Numbered from the stretch's first letter, positions 54,721 to 63,881 are shown. The stretch: DNA of 64,000 nt from Vannielia litorea (GCF_900142295.1 NZ_FSRL01000001.1:3100001-3164000); one strand, 5' to 3'. Numbers and translations: made by a program. Notes: a model not told the origin generated them from the letters alone.

Positions 54721-55772
54721 CCCTTGCCGCGCTTGCCGCGCTGCTGACCGCCCCGCTTCACGCCGAAACGATCCGCGTTGCAACCTGGTCGCCCGAGCTG
54801 ACCCGCAAGGGGCCGGGGCTGCTGCTGCGCGACATCGTCGAAGGCGAGGCGCAGGTGGAGGCCGTGGTGGCGGTGATCCGCGCCGCCGAGGCCGACGTGC
54901 TGCTGCTCACGGGCATCGACATGGATCTCCGCGGCGCAACACTGGCCGAGCTGGCCAACCGGCTGGAGGCGGCGGGCGCGCCCTACCCTCACCTCTTCAC
55001 CGCAGCCGGCAACACCGGCCTGCGCAGCGGGCTCGACCTCGATGGCGACGAGCGGCTCGACGAGCCGGAAGATGCCCAGGGCTTCGGCCGCTTTCCCGGC
55101 GAGGGCGGCATGGCGCTGCTCAGTCGCCTGCCGCTGGGCGAGGTGGTGGAGCTGACCGGCACCCTCTGGCGCGACTTGCCGGGCGGGGACCCCTGGTTTG
55201 CCTCTGCGGCCGCGGCCGAGGCCCAGCGCCTCTCCTCCGTCGCCCATTGGGACGTGCCGGTGCTCACCACGGCCGGCCCGCTCCACCTGCTCACCCTCGC
55301 GGCCGGCCCGCCGGTGTTTGACGGCGAGGAGGATCGCAACGGCAGGCGGGCGGAGGACGAGCTGCGCCTGTGGCAGGTCTACCTGGATGGAGCTCTGGGT
55401 GGCCCGCCGCAGGGGCCAGCCGTGGTGATCGGCAAGCTCAACGTCGATCCGGTGGACGGCGAGGGGCGGCGCGCGGTGTTCGCGGCGCTGACCGGCGGCC
55501 CGCTGCAGGACCCCGCCCCCGAGGGCCCCGGCGGCGCGGCGGAGGCCGATGCCACCCACGAGGGCCCGCCCGCGCAGGACACGGTGGATTGGGACGGCCC
55601 CGGCAACCTGCGGGTGGATTACATCCTGCCGCAATCCGGGCTGACGGTGGCCGCCTCGGGTGTGCTCTGGCCCGAGGAGGCCGCGCCGCTAGGCGGGCTG
55701 AGCCTTGCGACGGTGCGGGCAGCGTCGCGTCACCGGCTTGTCTGGGTCGACCTGGTGCTGGATGGCGAGTGA
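54717..55772 (+). CDS. Secreted endonuclease/exonuclease/phosphatase (EEP) family protein, start codon uncertain
   Basis: The mature part (ETIRVATWSPELTRKGPGLLLRDIVEGEAQVEAVV to VWVDLVLDGE) has the EEP fold with DVLLLTGIDMD near 60, VVIGKLNVDPVDG near 242 and LRVDYILPQSG near 305. The order is characteristic of metal-dependent phosphatases or nucleases, secreted by the short signal LTLAALAALLTAPLHA. No ATG, GTG or TTG precedes the signal in frame. CTG at 54717, overlapping the upstream stop, is the only suitable initiator, so a rare CTG start is inferred. A 3-prime overlap of 84 bp with the convergent epimerase-like gene is notable. Confidence 0.7.
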   Translation: MTLAALAALLTAPLHAETIRVATWSPELTRKGPGLLLRDIVEGEAQVEAVVAVIRAAEADVLLLTGIDMDLRGATLAELANRLEAAGAPYPHLFTAAGNTGLRSGLDLDGDERLDEPEDAQGFGRFPGEGGMALLSRLPLGEVVELTGTLWRDLPGGDPWFASAAAAEAQRLSSVAHWDVPVLTTAGPLHLLTLAAGPPVFDGEEDRNGRRAEDELRLWQVYLDGALGGPPQGPAVVIGKLNVDPVDGEGRRAVFAALTGGPLQDPAPEGPGGAAEADATHEGPPAQDTVDWDGPGNLRVDYILPQSGLTVAASGVLWPEEAAPLGGLSLATVRAASRHRLVWVDLVLDGE

Positions 55773-56609
55773 CAGCGCCTCGACCAGCCGCGTCGGCCTG
55801 AAGCCGGGCAGCAGATCGGCGAGCGGCGCGGCATCCAGCCCGTGCGGCATCCGCCAGAGATAGGACATCTCCACCAGGTGCCGCGCCAACGGCCAGGCCG
55901 GGGCCATCATCCGCAGCGGCCACCACGACATCTGCTTCAGAGCCAGCCGCCCGCCCCAGGCCTGCTCCAGCGCGGCGTGCAGCTCGCCCCCCGTGAGGGT
56001 GTAGCCCGCGAAGGGAAGATCGGAGAAGCGCGGCAGCTCGGCGCGGCGCTCGGCAAGCGCCACGGCGGCACGCGCCACATCAGGCAGGAAGGCCCAGGCA
56101 TGGGGCCGATCCACCGGGCCGGGGTAAGTGAAGACCGCGCGCTTCAGCCGGGGCACCATCACCTTGTCGAACCAGTTGCCCGACGCCTCGGTGTCGATGT
56201 AATCGCCCGCCCGCAGCAGGATCACCCGCGCCTCGGAGGCGGCATAGGCGGCCTCCATCTCGGCCCGGAGCCGGCCCAGCGGATTGGTGGCGGCGTGGAG
56301 CGTGGCCGGCGTCAGGCACTCGGGCGCGCCAGCCCCGTAGGGATAGACGTTGGCGGGGACAATCACGGTGGCCCCGGTCGCCTCGGCCACCTCGATGATC
56401 TGCTTGGTCTGGCCGGGCAGGTCGCGGGCCCAGTCGGGGTAGGCCGGGTTCCAGCCATTGACGATCACATCCGCGCCCCATGCGGCATCCCAGAGGTCGT
56501 CTCGCGTGCGGTCGAAAAGGCGAACCCGCCACCCCGCGGCGCAGAAGGCCATGTGGGCATTGCGGCCGAAGCGGCCGGAGGGTCCGAGGATAAGGGCAGT
56601 TCCGGGCAT
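55689..56609 (-). CDS. NAD-dependent epimerase/dehydratase-like protein
   Basis: The 306-residue protein has an N-terminal Rossmann motif (TALILGPSGRFGRNA) and SDR-extended character: VNGWNPAYPDWARDLPGQTKQIIEVAEATGA and IVPANVYPYG near 95. The usual Tyr-x-x-x-Lys is not obvious, so catalysis may differ. It starts at 56609, 95 bp from the LysR start in the opposite direction. Its C-terminus overlaps the EEP gene on the other strand by 84 bp and looks basic (KPVTRRCPHRRKAQPA), which may mean the true 3-prime end has drifted by read-through. Confidence 0.75.
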   Translation of the reverse strand: MPGTALILGPSGRFGRNAHMAFCAAGWRVRLFDRTRDDLWDAAWGADVIVNGWNPAYPDWARDLPGQTKQIIEVAEATGATVIVPANVYPYGAGAPECLTPATLHAATNPLGRLRAEMEAAYAASEARVILLRAGDYIDTEASGNWFDKVMVPRLKRAVFTYPGPVDRPHAWAFLPDVARAAVALAERRAELPRFSDLPFAGYTLTGGELHAALEQAWGGRLALKQMSWWPLRMMAPAWPLARHLVEMSYLWRMPHGLDAAPLADLLPGFRPTRLVEALSLAIQHQVDPDKPVTRRCPHRRKAQPA

Positions 56610-56650
56610 TGGTCTGTCTCCGGTCCGAGGTCGATGGCGGGAAGGTATCT

Positions 56651-56670
56651 ATTCACCTGCAAATGTGAAT
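56651..56670. promoter_or_regulatory. LysR-type operator between the divergent epimerase and LysR genes
   Basis: ATTCAC (56651-56656) and GTGAAT (56665-56670) are perfect arms with an 8-base centre. A second shorter repeat ATTCA/TGAAT lies at 56693-56706 and overlaps the LysR start codon. The pair sits in the 95-bp divergent space, the usual place for LysR autoregulation and control of the neighbouring gene. Confidence 0.55.
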
Positions 56671-56704
56671 TGCCTAAACATGAAGGTCATGTATTCATTT
56701 CTGA

Positions 56705-57619
56705 ATGGCAAACCCCCTCTCCGCCCTCGACTGGTCGCGCGTTCAGGCCTTTCTTGCGGTTGTCGACACCGGCTCGCTCTCGGGCGCGGCGCGGCAGCTC
56801 GGCACCAGCCAGCCCACGCTCGGACGGCAGGTGAAGGCGCTGGAAGAGGCGCTCTCCACCCGGCTCTTCAAACGGGCGGCCAAGGGGCTGGAGCTGACCG
56901 AGGCGGGCGCCGCGCTGGTGGAGCCCGCCCGCGCCATGCAGGAGGCGGCGATGCGGATGCAGCTCACCGCCGCAGGCCGCGAGGAGGAACTGGCGGGCAC
57001 CGTGCGCATCACCGCGCCCGTGGCGGTCAGCCGCTGGCTGCTGCCCCCCGTCGTGGCCCGCCTGCGCCGCGCGGCCCCCGAGATCCAGCTGGAGCTGGTG
57101 CCCAACGACGCCAGCGACAATCTGCTGTTCCGCGAGGCCGACATCGCGGTGCGCATGTATCAACCCACCCAGCTCGACCTCGTGGCGCGGCGGCTGGGCG
57201 ACCTGCGGATGGGGCTCTACGCCGCCGAGAGCTACCTCGCAGGGCGCGAGCTGCCCTCGGATCTCGCGGAGCTTATGCAGATGGACCTGGTCGGCAACGA
57301 CCGCGAGGAGCGCATCATCCGCGGCCTGCGCGACTTCGGCATCGCCTCCGACCGGCACAGCTTCGGCACGCGGGTCGATGACCAGTCGGTCTACTGGGCG
57401 CTGGTCTGCGCGGGCTGCGGCCTGGGCTTTGGCCCCTGCATCGTGGGCGACGTGGAGCCAGGCGTCGTGGCGGTGCTGCGCGGCCCGCCGGTCCCCTCGC
57501 TGCCGATGTGGCTGGCCGCCCATGAGGAGGTGCGGCGCGTGCCCCGCGTGGCCCGCGTCTGGGACGCGCTGACCGAGGCGCTGCCACCGCTGCTTGACCC
57601 TGCTGCACCAAGGGCGTAG
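56705..57619 (+). CDS. LysR-family transcriptional regulator
   Basis: The 304-residue regulator has the LysR HTH at 8-67 (DWSRVQAFLAVVDTGSLSGAARQLGTSQPTLGRQVKALEEAL) and a periplasmic-binding-like effector domain from 90. It is divergent from the epimerase-like gene, which is its most likely target. The operator-like repeats between them support that. The inducer cannot be inferred. leuB follows 45 bp downstream on the same strand but is probably transcribed on its own. Confidence 0.9.
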   Translation: MANPLSALDWSRVQAFLAVVDTGSLSGAARQLGTSQPTLGRQVKALEEALSTRLFKRAAKGLELTEAGAALVEPARAMQEAAMRMQLTAAGREEELAGTVRITAPVAVSRWLLPPVVARLRRAAPEIQLELVPNDASDNLLFREADIAVRMYQPTQLDLVARRLGDLRMGLYAAESYLAGRELPSDLAELMQMDLVGNDREERIIRGLRDFGIASDRHSFGTRVDDQSVYWALVCAGCGLGFGPCIVGDVEPGVVAVLRGPPVPSLPMWLAAHEEVRRVPRVARVWDALTEALPPLLDPAAPRA

Positions 57620-57664
57620 GCCCTCGCGCGACCCTGTTTTGCAAAGACCTGCGAGGAGACCGCG

Positions 57665-58771
57665 ATGAGCAACCCTTCCCTTCTGATCCTGCCCGGCGAC
57701 GGCATCGGCCCCGAGGTGATGGCCGAGGTCCGCAAGGTGATCGACTGGTATGGCGCCAAGCGCGACCTCACGTTCGACGTGTCCGAGGACCTGGTGGGCG
57801 GTTGCGCCTATGACAAGCACGGCACGCCGCTGACCGACGAGACCATGGCCAAGGCGCAGGAGGTGGACGCGGTTCTGCTCGGCGCCGTCGGCGGGCCGAA
57901 GTACGACAACCTCGATTTCAGCGTGAAGCCCGAGCGCGGCCTGCTGCGCCTGCGCAAGGAAATGGACCTGTTCTCCAACCTGCGCCCGGCACAGTGCTTC
58001 GACGCGCTGGCCGACTTTTCCTCGCTCAAAAAGGACGTGGTGGCCGGCCTCGACATCATGATCATCCGCGAGCTGACCTCCGGCGTCTACTTCGGCGAGC
58101 CGCGCGGGATCATCAAGGAAGGCAACGAGCGCGTGGGCATCAACACCCAGCGCTACACCGAGAGCGAGATCGCCCGCGTCGCCCGCTCGGCCTTCGAGCT
58201 GGCCCGCAAGCGCGGCAACAAGGTCTGCTCGATGGAGAAGGCCAACGTGATGGAGAGCGGCATCCTCTGGCGCGAGGTGGTGCAAGAGATCCACGACGCC
58301 GAGTACCCGGATGTCGAGCTGAGCCACATGTATGCCGACGCCGGCGCCATGCAGCTCACCCGCTGGCCCAAGCAGTTCGACGTGATCGTGACCGACAACC
58401 TCTTCGGCGACCTGCTGAGCGACCTCGCCGCCATGCTGACCGGCTCGCTCGGGATGCTGCCCTCCGCGAGCCTCGGCCTGCCGATGGCCAACGGCCGCCC
58501 GAAGGCGCTCTACGAGCCGGTGCACGGCTCCGCGCCCGACATCGCGGGCCAGGGCAAGGCCAACCCGATCGCCTGCATCCTCAGCTTCGCCATGGCGCTG
58601 CGCTACTCCTTCGACCAGGGGGCCGAGGCCGACCGGCTGGAGCAGGCGGTGAACGCGGTGCTGGCCCAGGGCCTGCGCACCGCCGACCTGCTGGGCGAGG
58701 AGGGCAAGCAGCCCGTCAGCACCGCCGAGATGGGCGACGCCATCGTGGCCGCCCTCGACGCCTCGCTCTGA
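57665..58771 (+). CDS. leuB: 3-isopropylmalate dehydrogenase
   Basis: This enzyme oxidises and decarboxylates 3-isopropylmalate to 2-oxoisocaproate with NAD. The 368-residue protein starts [19 protein letters not shown] with GCGAGGAG upstream. [13 protein letters not shown] near 76, [14 protein letters not shown] near 134, [16 protein letters not shown] near 188, and [28 protein letters not shown] near 243 are the family motifs. Leucine biosynthesis is split here: leuCD lie 6 kb upstream. Confidence 0.96.
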   Translation: MSNPSLLILPGDGIGPEVMAEVRKVIDWYGAKRDLTFDVSEDLVGGCAYDKHGTPLTDETMAKAQEVDAVLLGAVGGPKYDNLDFSVKPERGLLRLRKEMDLFSNLRPAQCFDALADFSSLKKDVVAGLDIMIIRELTSGVYFGEPRGIIKEGNERVGINTQRYTESEIARVARSAFELARKRGNKVCSMEKANVMESGILWREVVQEIHDAEYPDVELSHMYADAGAMQLTRWPKQFDVIVTDNLFGDLLSDLAAMLTGSLGMLPSASLGLPMANGRPKALYEPVHGSAPDIAGQGKANPIACILSFAMALRYSFDQGAEADRLEQAVNAVLAQGLRTADLLGEEGKQPVSTAEMGDAIVAALDASL

Positions 58772-58899
58772 GGTTTCACTGACGCTTTCGCGGGGGGCCG
58801 CTCATCGGCCCTCCGCCTTCGGGCAACGGCACTGCGGTCAGTCCGAAGGCCCAATCAGACCGGGGAGAGGGTGGCGCGGCCACCCACGCCGCCGCCCGA

Positions 58900-59727
58900 T
58901 CAATCCCGCAGCAGCTCGTTGATGCCGGTCTTCGAACGGGTCTTCTCGTCCACCCGCTTCACGATGACGGCGCAGTAGAGGTTGATCCCGTTCTTGCTGG
59001 GCATCGACCCCGAGACCACCACGGAGTAGGGCGGCACCTCGCCATACATCACCTCGCCGGTCTCCCGGTCGACGATCTTGGTGCTCTGGCCGATATACAC
59101 GCCCATCCCCAGCACCGAGCCCTCGCGGACGATGCAGCCCTCGACCACCTCGGAGCGCGCGCCGATGAAGCAGTTGTCCTCGATGATCGTCGGGCCGGCC
59201 TGCATCGGCTCCAGCACGCCGCCGATCCCCACGCCGCCGCTGAGGTGCACGCCCTTGCCGATCTGGGCGCAGGAGCCCACCGTGGCCCAGGTATCAACCA
59301 TGGTGCCCTCGTCGACATAGGCGCCGAGGTTCACGAAGGAGGGCATCAGCACCACGCCCGGCGCGATATAGGCGCTCTTGCGCACCACCGCGTTGGGCAC
59401 CGCGCGGAAACCCGCGGCCTTCCACTGGTCTTTCCCCCAGCCCTTGAACTTGCTGTCGACCTTGTCCCACCAGCCCGAGCCCTGCGGCCCGCCCGACTGC
59501 TCTTCCATGTCCTTGATGCGGAAGCCGAGCAGCACCGCCTTCTTGGCCCACTGGTTCACCTTCCAGGCGCCGTCCGCCTGTTTCTCGGCCACCCTAAGGC
59601 TCCCCGAGTCGAGCGCGTTCAGCGTGTCCTCGATCGCCTCGCGGGTCTCGCCGGTGGTGGCGGGGGTGATCGTGTCGCGCGCCTCCCAGGCGGCTTCGAT
59701 GGCGGCTTCAAGCTGGGCGTTCGACAT
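58900..59727 (-). CDS. dapD: 2,3,4,5-tetrahydropyridine-2,6-dicarboxylate N-succinyltransferase
   Basis: This enzyme commits the succinylase branch of lysine and diaminopimelate synthesis. The 275-residue protein starts [15 protein letters not shown] at 59727, with GGAGGATG upstream. It has an N-terminal helical part and a left-handed beta helix of hexapeptide repeats ([46 protein letters not shown] and [37 protein letters not shown]). The start downstream of an unneeded longer frame is the family start. It converges on leuB with 128 bp between. Confidence 0.95.
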   Translation of the reverse strand: MSNAQLEAAIEAAWEARDTITPATTGETREAIEDTLNALDSGSLRVAEKQADGAWKVNQWAKKAVLLGFRIKDMEEQSGGPQGSGWWDKVDSKFKGWGKDQWKAAGFRAVPNAVVRKSAYIAPGVVLMPSFVNLGAYVDEGTMVDTWATVGSCAQIGKGVHLSGGVGIGGVLEPMQAGPTIIEDNCFIGARSEVVEGCIVREGSVLGMGVYIGQSTKIVDRETGEVMYGEVPPYSVVVSGSMPSKNGINLYCAVIVKRVDEKTRSKTGINELLRD

Positions 59728-59860
59728 GGGTAGCATCCTCCGAGAACTGACCGCCCCGTCATAACGCCCCGCCGCACGGGCGCAACCCGTCACGCGCCCG
59801 CCTTTCCTCTCTGCCCTGCCCGCGATACCGTCGCCCCGATGCATACGGGAAGGACGACCA

Positions 59861-60700
59861 ATGAACGACGCCAGCCGCTTTCGCGACGCCGGAGAAGACA
59901 AGCGCACCGCCCACGAGGTGCCCGACACGCCCCAGACTCGCGCCCCGGCCTACACGCTGGCCTTCGCCGACGAAGACTTCCTGTGCCGCGACGAGCTGCG
60001 CCCCGTGCGCCTGCAACTGGAGCTGCTCAAGCCCGAACTGCTGATGGAGGAGCACGGCATCCGCTCCACCGTGGTGCTCTTCGGCGGCGCCCGCATTCCC
60101 GAACCGGCAAAGAAGGACACCGCCCGCACGCAAACGCTGGCCGAGCTCTCGGCCTTCTACGACGAGGCCCGCAGCTTTGCCCGGCTGATGACCGAGCGCT
60201 CCCTCGCCTCGGGCGGCACCGAAGATGTCATCGTTACCGGCGGCGGCCCCGGCGTGATGGAGGCCGGCAACCGCGGCGCGGCCGATGCCGGCGGCCACTC
60301 CATCGGCCTCAACATCGTGCTGCCCCACGAGCAGGCGCCCAACGAATACGTCACCCCCGACCTCTGCTTCAACTTCCACTACTTCGCCATCCGCAAGATG
60401 CACTTCCTGATGCGCGCCCGGGCGATTGCGGTGTTCCCCGGCGGCTTCGGCACGCTCGACGAGCTCTTCGAGAGCCTGACCCTGATCCAGACCGGCCGGA
60501 TGCAGAAGGTGCCCTTCCTGCTGTTCGGAAAGAGCTTCTGGGAGACGATCATCAACTGGGAGGCCCTGAAGGAGGCCGGCACCATCAGCCCCGAGGACAT
60601 CGACCTGTTCAAGTTCGTGGACTCGGCGGAAGAGGCGATTGCGGCGATTGATGGCTGGGAAGGGGCGGGTGAGAAGCGGGGGGAAATCCCGGGGCGATAG
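59861..60700 (+). CDS. LOG-family protein (cytokinin riboside monophosphate hydrolase-like)
   Basis: The 279-residue protein has the Rossmann-like LOG fold. [16 protein letters not shown] near 127-142 and [14 protein letters not shown] near 203 (PGGFGTLDE) are the family nucleotide-binding and catalytic motifs. Many bacterial members are long versions annotated as lysine decarboxylase-like although they hydrolyse nucleotide monophosphates to nucleobase and ribose phosphate. The exact substrate is unknown. It begins an isolated unit, and a repeat pair and low-GC region follow. Confidence 0.88.
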   Translation: MNDASRFRDAGEDKRTAHEVPDTPQTRAPAYTLAFADEDFLCRDELRPVRLQLELLKPELLMEEHGIRSTVVLFGGARIPEPAKKDTARTQTLAELSAFYDEARSFARLMTERSLASGGTEDVIVTGGGPGVMEAGNRGAADAGGHSIGLNIVLPHEQAPNEYVTPDLCFNFHYFAIRKMHFLMRARAIAVFPGGFGTLDELFESLTLIQTGRMQKVPFLLFGKSFWETIINWEALKEAGTISPEDIDLFKFVDSAEEAIAAIDGWEGAGEKRGEIPGR

Positions 60701-60702
60701 GC

Positions 60703-60760
60703 CGGGACTTGTCCCGCCAAACCGCGATCACACCGGGCCAGTAGGTCGGACTTGTCCCGA
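60703..60760. repeat. Two related palindromes (REP-like)
   Basis: CGGGACTTGTCCCG lies at 60703-60716 and TCGGACTTGTCCCGA at 60746-60760. Both share GGACTTGTCC at their core and can form short hairpins. They lie just after the LOG gene. They may be a REP-type intergenic repeat; copies elsewhere in the genome would confirm it. Confidence 0.65.
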
Positions 60761-61054
60761 CACACCAAACGCCCCCCGCACCCCCGCAAGCCGGTCGCGC
60801 GCCTGCCCGTGGGATGGCGCCGCGACGGCTTAGCGGGCACGCATCGGGCGGGGTGAGGAGCGGAATGCTATCCGCGACTCGTGAGTATCTTTGTATCCTT
60901 AGATCGCAGTGTGTGCTGTGAGCCCAGAACTACGCAGTTTCTGCAATACGGCGCACGACGACTCTCAAGCCTTGCACCTATTTAGAAATCGCACAACAAC
61001 CGCGCAATCCAAACTACCAGAGACGGGACTCTAGGATCGCTCGTCAAGAGAAGC
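60761..61054. other. Gene-free AT-rich stretch at the left edge of a low-GC island
   Basis: No credible ORF or RNA gene is visible. From about 60840 the base composition becomes clearly AT-richer than the flanking genes, and stays so through the gene at 61055-61894 and its upstream region to about 62040. This points to foreign DNA or a relaxed-selection region. Confidence 0.55.
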
Positions 61055-61894
61055 TCAAGATTTCTCTCGAAAATCTTGGAGAGCCGATTCAATGGCGCTA
61101 AATTTCTTTTTATCGTTACTGCGAACATAATCTATGACTCGCTGTTGCTGCGCAAGATCTTTGGCTGATGATATTCTAGCGAGGATTGCAATTTTCGTGT
61201 CCCTAAAGAGACTGATAATTCCCGCAAATACAAGAATACAAATCAAACCTATCCCGAAAAAGCTTAGGATTGCCACCACAAGGGTGTGATCCTTAATTAG
61301 CCGATCAGGAAAAATATCATATGAGCTGTAGTCTGCGAGTGAGACTGGAGAAATTGGCTTTTCCCCTACTGCGAAAAAGGCATGCTGCTCATCAATCCGC
61401 ACGTCTGGAAAGCTATACAAGACAGTATTATTTGAAATTAGTATGAAGTACATCGACTCGTTGGGTAGAAGCCTGATCTCGGTATCGATATCGTTTTGAA
61501 AATACTGCTCGCTGGTATCTCCACCCAATGCCGCAAACTCGAAATCTCGGCTTAATATCTTGAACGTAATTGGCTCATCGCCGGACTCGTTCTTAATATA
61601 GTATGTGTCTATCGAGCCACCAAACCGCAATCCAGAAACTTCCATTAGTGAAGTTGCAAGTTCCTCTATCCGCTGGGGTGAAAGAGGTTCACCATCTCTG
61701 TCGGAACTTTCATCTAGGTGTTTGACTGAGCCACTAATAGCCGCTCGCACAAGGTCATCTGGAAGGGCCGTCTTTTGGTGTAAAATTAGAAGCTCCGGAG
61801 CGCTTTCGACATTTCTTTCAGCAAAAATCATAATGAGTCCAACCATAACTCCGCCTACGACGAGAGCGATGATCTGTTTAAAGAGGTCTTGCAT
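61055..61894 (-). CDS. AT-rich gene for a two-helix membrane protein of unknown function
   Basis: The start MQDLFKQIIALVV at 61894 is preferred, with TTTGGAG at about 11 bases upstream. The longer frame to 62041 looks non-coding. The 279-residue protein has a helix near 7-27 (QIIALVVGGVMVGLIMIF) and another near 205-230 (VVAILSFFGIGLICILVFAGIISLF), with a large soluble domain between them. A charged cytoplasmic tail ends it (RVIDYVRSNDKKKFSAIESALQDF). Codon use is clearly lower in GC than the neighbours, a sign of transfer. No family is recognised. Confidence 0.75.
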   Translation of the reverse strand: MQDLFKQIIALVVGGVMVGLIMIFAERNVESAPELLILHQKTALPDDLVRAAISGSVKHLDESSDRDGEPLSPQRIEELATSLMEVSGLRFGGSIDTYYIKNESGDEPITFKILSRDFEFAALGGDTSEQYFQNDIDTEIRLLPNESMYFILISNNTVLYSFPDVRIDEQHAFFAVGEKPISPVSLADYSSYDIFPDRLIKDHTLVVAILSFFGIGLICILVFAGIISLFRDTKIAILARISSAKDLAQQQRVIDYVRSNDKKKFSAIESALQDFREKS

Positions 61895-62106
61895 ATTCGC
61901 TTTGCTCCAAACTGGTTGGGCAAAACTACCCTGCCCATCACCCACTTCCAACCCTTGCTCAGCCTTAACAGTGCATAGTGCTTGCCACTGTTCTTGACGG
62001 CGCACGGTAGGAAAGTAGGGTTTGCTATTGGTTCTTGCCACTGACGCGATCGCAGCGAACGCTCACTTCGTGCGAAAATCGGCCGTTTGTCGGGGAACTC
62101 TCCTCC

Positions 62107-62793
62107 TCAAATCCCCCGCTCAACCCTCTTCCCCCGCGTCCCGGTCAGCTTCATCCCGGGCGCGTTCAGCTTCTCCTCCGGCCCGATCCACGCATAAGCC
62201 AGCAAGCACGGCTCCGTTTCGTCCGTCGTGATCCGGTGTTCATGCCCTGACCCGTTCAGAATGAGCGAGCCGGGCGCATGCACCGCCGCGTCGTTCTCCG
62301 ACCAGGCGCCCGAGACCGACACGTAGCTCTCCTCGATGTCGGCGTGGGAGTGCTGGGGATAGGTGGTTTTCGGCGCGAAGAGCACGAAGCCCAGGATCAG
62401 GCGCTCGCTCACCACCGGGCCGCGCGGGCCGAGCACCTCGCAGTAGGCGTATTTGCGGGCCAGCGTGGGGGGCACCTTTTCGTAGCCGTATTCCCAGGTG
62501 AGCCCCGCCGCCACCCGGCCCAGAGCGCGAGCCAGCCCGGCCACGGCGCCGCGCTCGCCTCGGTCCAGCGCGCGGCCGAGGTGGGCCACCACGGGCTTTG
62601 TCTCGGGCGGGCGCATCCGCAGCTCGGGGGCGGAGTCGACGACCTTGGAGAGCATGTCGCGCACCCGCTTGCGGTGGGCGCGGATCAGCTTGCTGCCGCC
62701 GGAGGACCCGTGGCGGTAGAGCACGTCGAACTCCTGGAGAAGGTAGAGCCAGTCGGGCTGGTCGGTGAGGCGGGCGGCGGTTTGGGTGTCCAT
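62107..62793 (-). CDS. dddL: DMSP lyase DddL
   Basis: The 228-residue cupin-type enzyme splits dimethylsulfoniopropionate to dimethyl sulfide and acrylate. WLYLLQEFDVLYRHGSSGGSKLIRAHRKRVRDML opens the family, and the metal site is formed by YPQHSHADIEESYVSVSGAWSEND near 146-169 together with the GHEHRI histidine near 185. Family identity is from recall of DddL sequences, not a search. The ATG at 62793 has a weak ribosome site. An 11-bp tandem element lies 109-152 bases upstream of the start, and a low-GC island lies downstream. It is probably expressed singly. Confidence 0.78.
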   Translation of the reverse strand: MDTQTAARLTDQPDWLYLLQEFDVLYRHGSSGGSKLIRAHRKRVRDMLSKVVDSAPELRMRPPETKPVVAHLGRALDRGERGAVAGLARALGRVAAGLTWEYGYEKVPPTLARKYAYCEVLGPRGPVVSERLILGFVLFAPKTTYPQHSHADIEESYVSVSGAWSENDAAVHAPGSLILNGSGHEHRITTDETEPCLLAYAWIGPEEKLNAPGMKLTGTRGKRVERGI

Positions 62794-62901
62794 CGGAGTC
62801 TCGCGGTCTGTTCAGGCCTCACGCTACGGTGCTGCCCGGCCCGATCAACCCCCCAAAACACCAGCGGGCGATGGGGTTACCACCGCCCGTCTTGCAGAAA
62901 T

Positions 62902-62945
62902 GCCGTATGCACGGGTTGTGCATGGGTTGTGCATCAATTGTGTAT
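62902..62945 (-). repeat. Four-unit 11-bp tandem element (copy 2, upstream of dddL)
   Basis: Read on the minus strand the units are ATACACAATTG, ATGCACAACCC, ATGCACAACCC and GTGCATACGGC. This matches copy 1 at 12800-12843 in all but six positions. It has the same direction relative to the downstream gene. It stands 109 bases before the dddL start and so lies in its promoter region. Confidence 0.8.
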
Positions 62946-63010
62946 GTGACTTTTTTGCGGTTAATGCCTTGCCGCACCGCGGCGCAACGGCATTTGCGCA
63001 AAGCCCGTTT

Positions 63011-63172
63011 TCAGAGCGTCAGCAAGGCCTCGCCGCCGCGCATGGAGCTGACGACAAAGCCGCTCGCCGTTTCCTCCAGCTTGTAGCCGTAGCCCACCAG
63101 CCGGTGCTTCCACTCACGGTTCGAAACCGATTGCTGCTTTTCCCGCATCACGATGCTGCGAATTTCGTCCAT
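63011..63172 (-). CDS. Small soluble protein of unknown function (53 aa)
   Basis: The frame starts MDEIRSIVMREKQQSVSNREW and ends VVSSMRGGEALLTL, with GGGGAA upstream of the ATG at 63172. It is charged, about 53 residues, with no cysteines. The coding look (tryptophan, aromatic residues and polar balance) argues against a chance frame. The neighbour at 63300 is a lipoprotein on the same strand. No family is recognised. Confidence 0.6.
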   Translation of the reverse strand: MDEIRSIVMREKQQSVSNREWKHRLVGYGYKLEETASGFVVSSMRGGEALLTL

Positions 63173-63299
63173 CTTTGTATTCCCCTGATTTCTCTAGAAA
63201 AACCGGGCAGATACCTGCCCCCACAGCCTGCATCAGACAGGCCGGGTTTGTCAGGAGTTCAGCGACAAACGGGCGATTTCAGGGCAATTGTTCGGAGGC

Positions 63300-63881
63300 T
63301 CAGTCGACCCGGCTGATCCGCTTGGTGCGGCCGGTTTCCTGCTTCCATTTCAAGATGGCAAGCCGCGGCTCCCAGGGGTAGCGCTTGTCGTCGCGGGTGG
63401 CGATCCAGGTCAGGATCCCGCCCTCCCGCCAAGGGTCCACCACAATGCCGTCATACATCGAATCCCCCTTCCGCGAGATGATCGAGGTGGAATGTTCCAG
63501 CAGCAGCGGATTGCGCGCGTGGGCGATCGCGCGGTGGATATCAAGGGTTTGGAATTGCTCGGCTTTCAGGGCCTTTTCCATGTCTTCCGCCCAGTGGCGG
63601 CAAAGCCCGCGCGGCTTGGTTCCGGCGTTCACCTTCATGTTGTGAATCAGCGGGCCGTCCTCGATCTCGTACTCGCGGGCCAGCCTTGCGGTGGCCGAGT
63701 AGCTCACCCGCGCTGCCCGCGCCGCCTCTTCCGGGTCGATCCCCGGACCGAGCGCAAGAATGGCCTGCTCGAGCCGGGCCACGTCATCGGGGGAGGAGGT
63801 GGGCGGAGCGCCGCAGCCCGCAAGCAGAAGCCCCAGCAGCATGGCGCCGACAAGCCACAGCTTTCGTTGAATAAAACCCAT
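63300..63881 (-). CDS. Lipoprotein of unknown function with a Cys-His-Asp set (193 aa)
   Basis: The signal peptide (MGFIQRKLWLVGAMLLGLLLAGC) ends in the lipobox LAGC. The mature domain has a Cys in PRGLCRHWAED, a His in LLEHSTSIIS, and an Asp in GIVVDPWREGG, in an order compatible with a transglutaminase-like or papain-like catalytic triad. No such family is confirmed. The length and the C-terminal basic end (KWKQETGRTKRISRVD) fit a periplasmic or outer-membrane-anchored enzyme. Confidence 0.7.
   Translation of the reverse strand: MGFIQRKLWLVGAMLLGLLLAGCGAPPTSSPDDVARLEQAILALGPGIDPEEAARAARVSYSATARLAREYEIEDGPLIHNMKVNAGTKPRGLCRHWAEDMEKALKAEQFQTLDIHRAIAHARNPLLLEHSTSIISRKGDSMYDGIVVDPWREGGILTWIATRDDKRYPWEPRLAILKWKQETGRTKRISRVD

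Noticed and set aside
60840..61054. Prophage or insertion-sequence remnant
   Set aside because: There is no transposase, integrase or terminal repeat. Only base composition differs.
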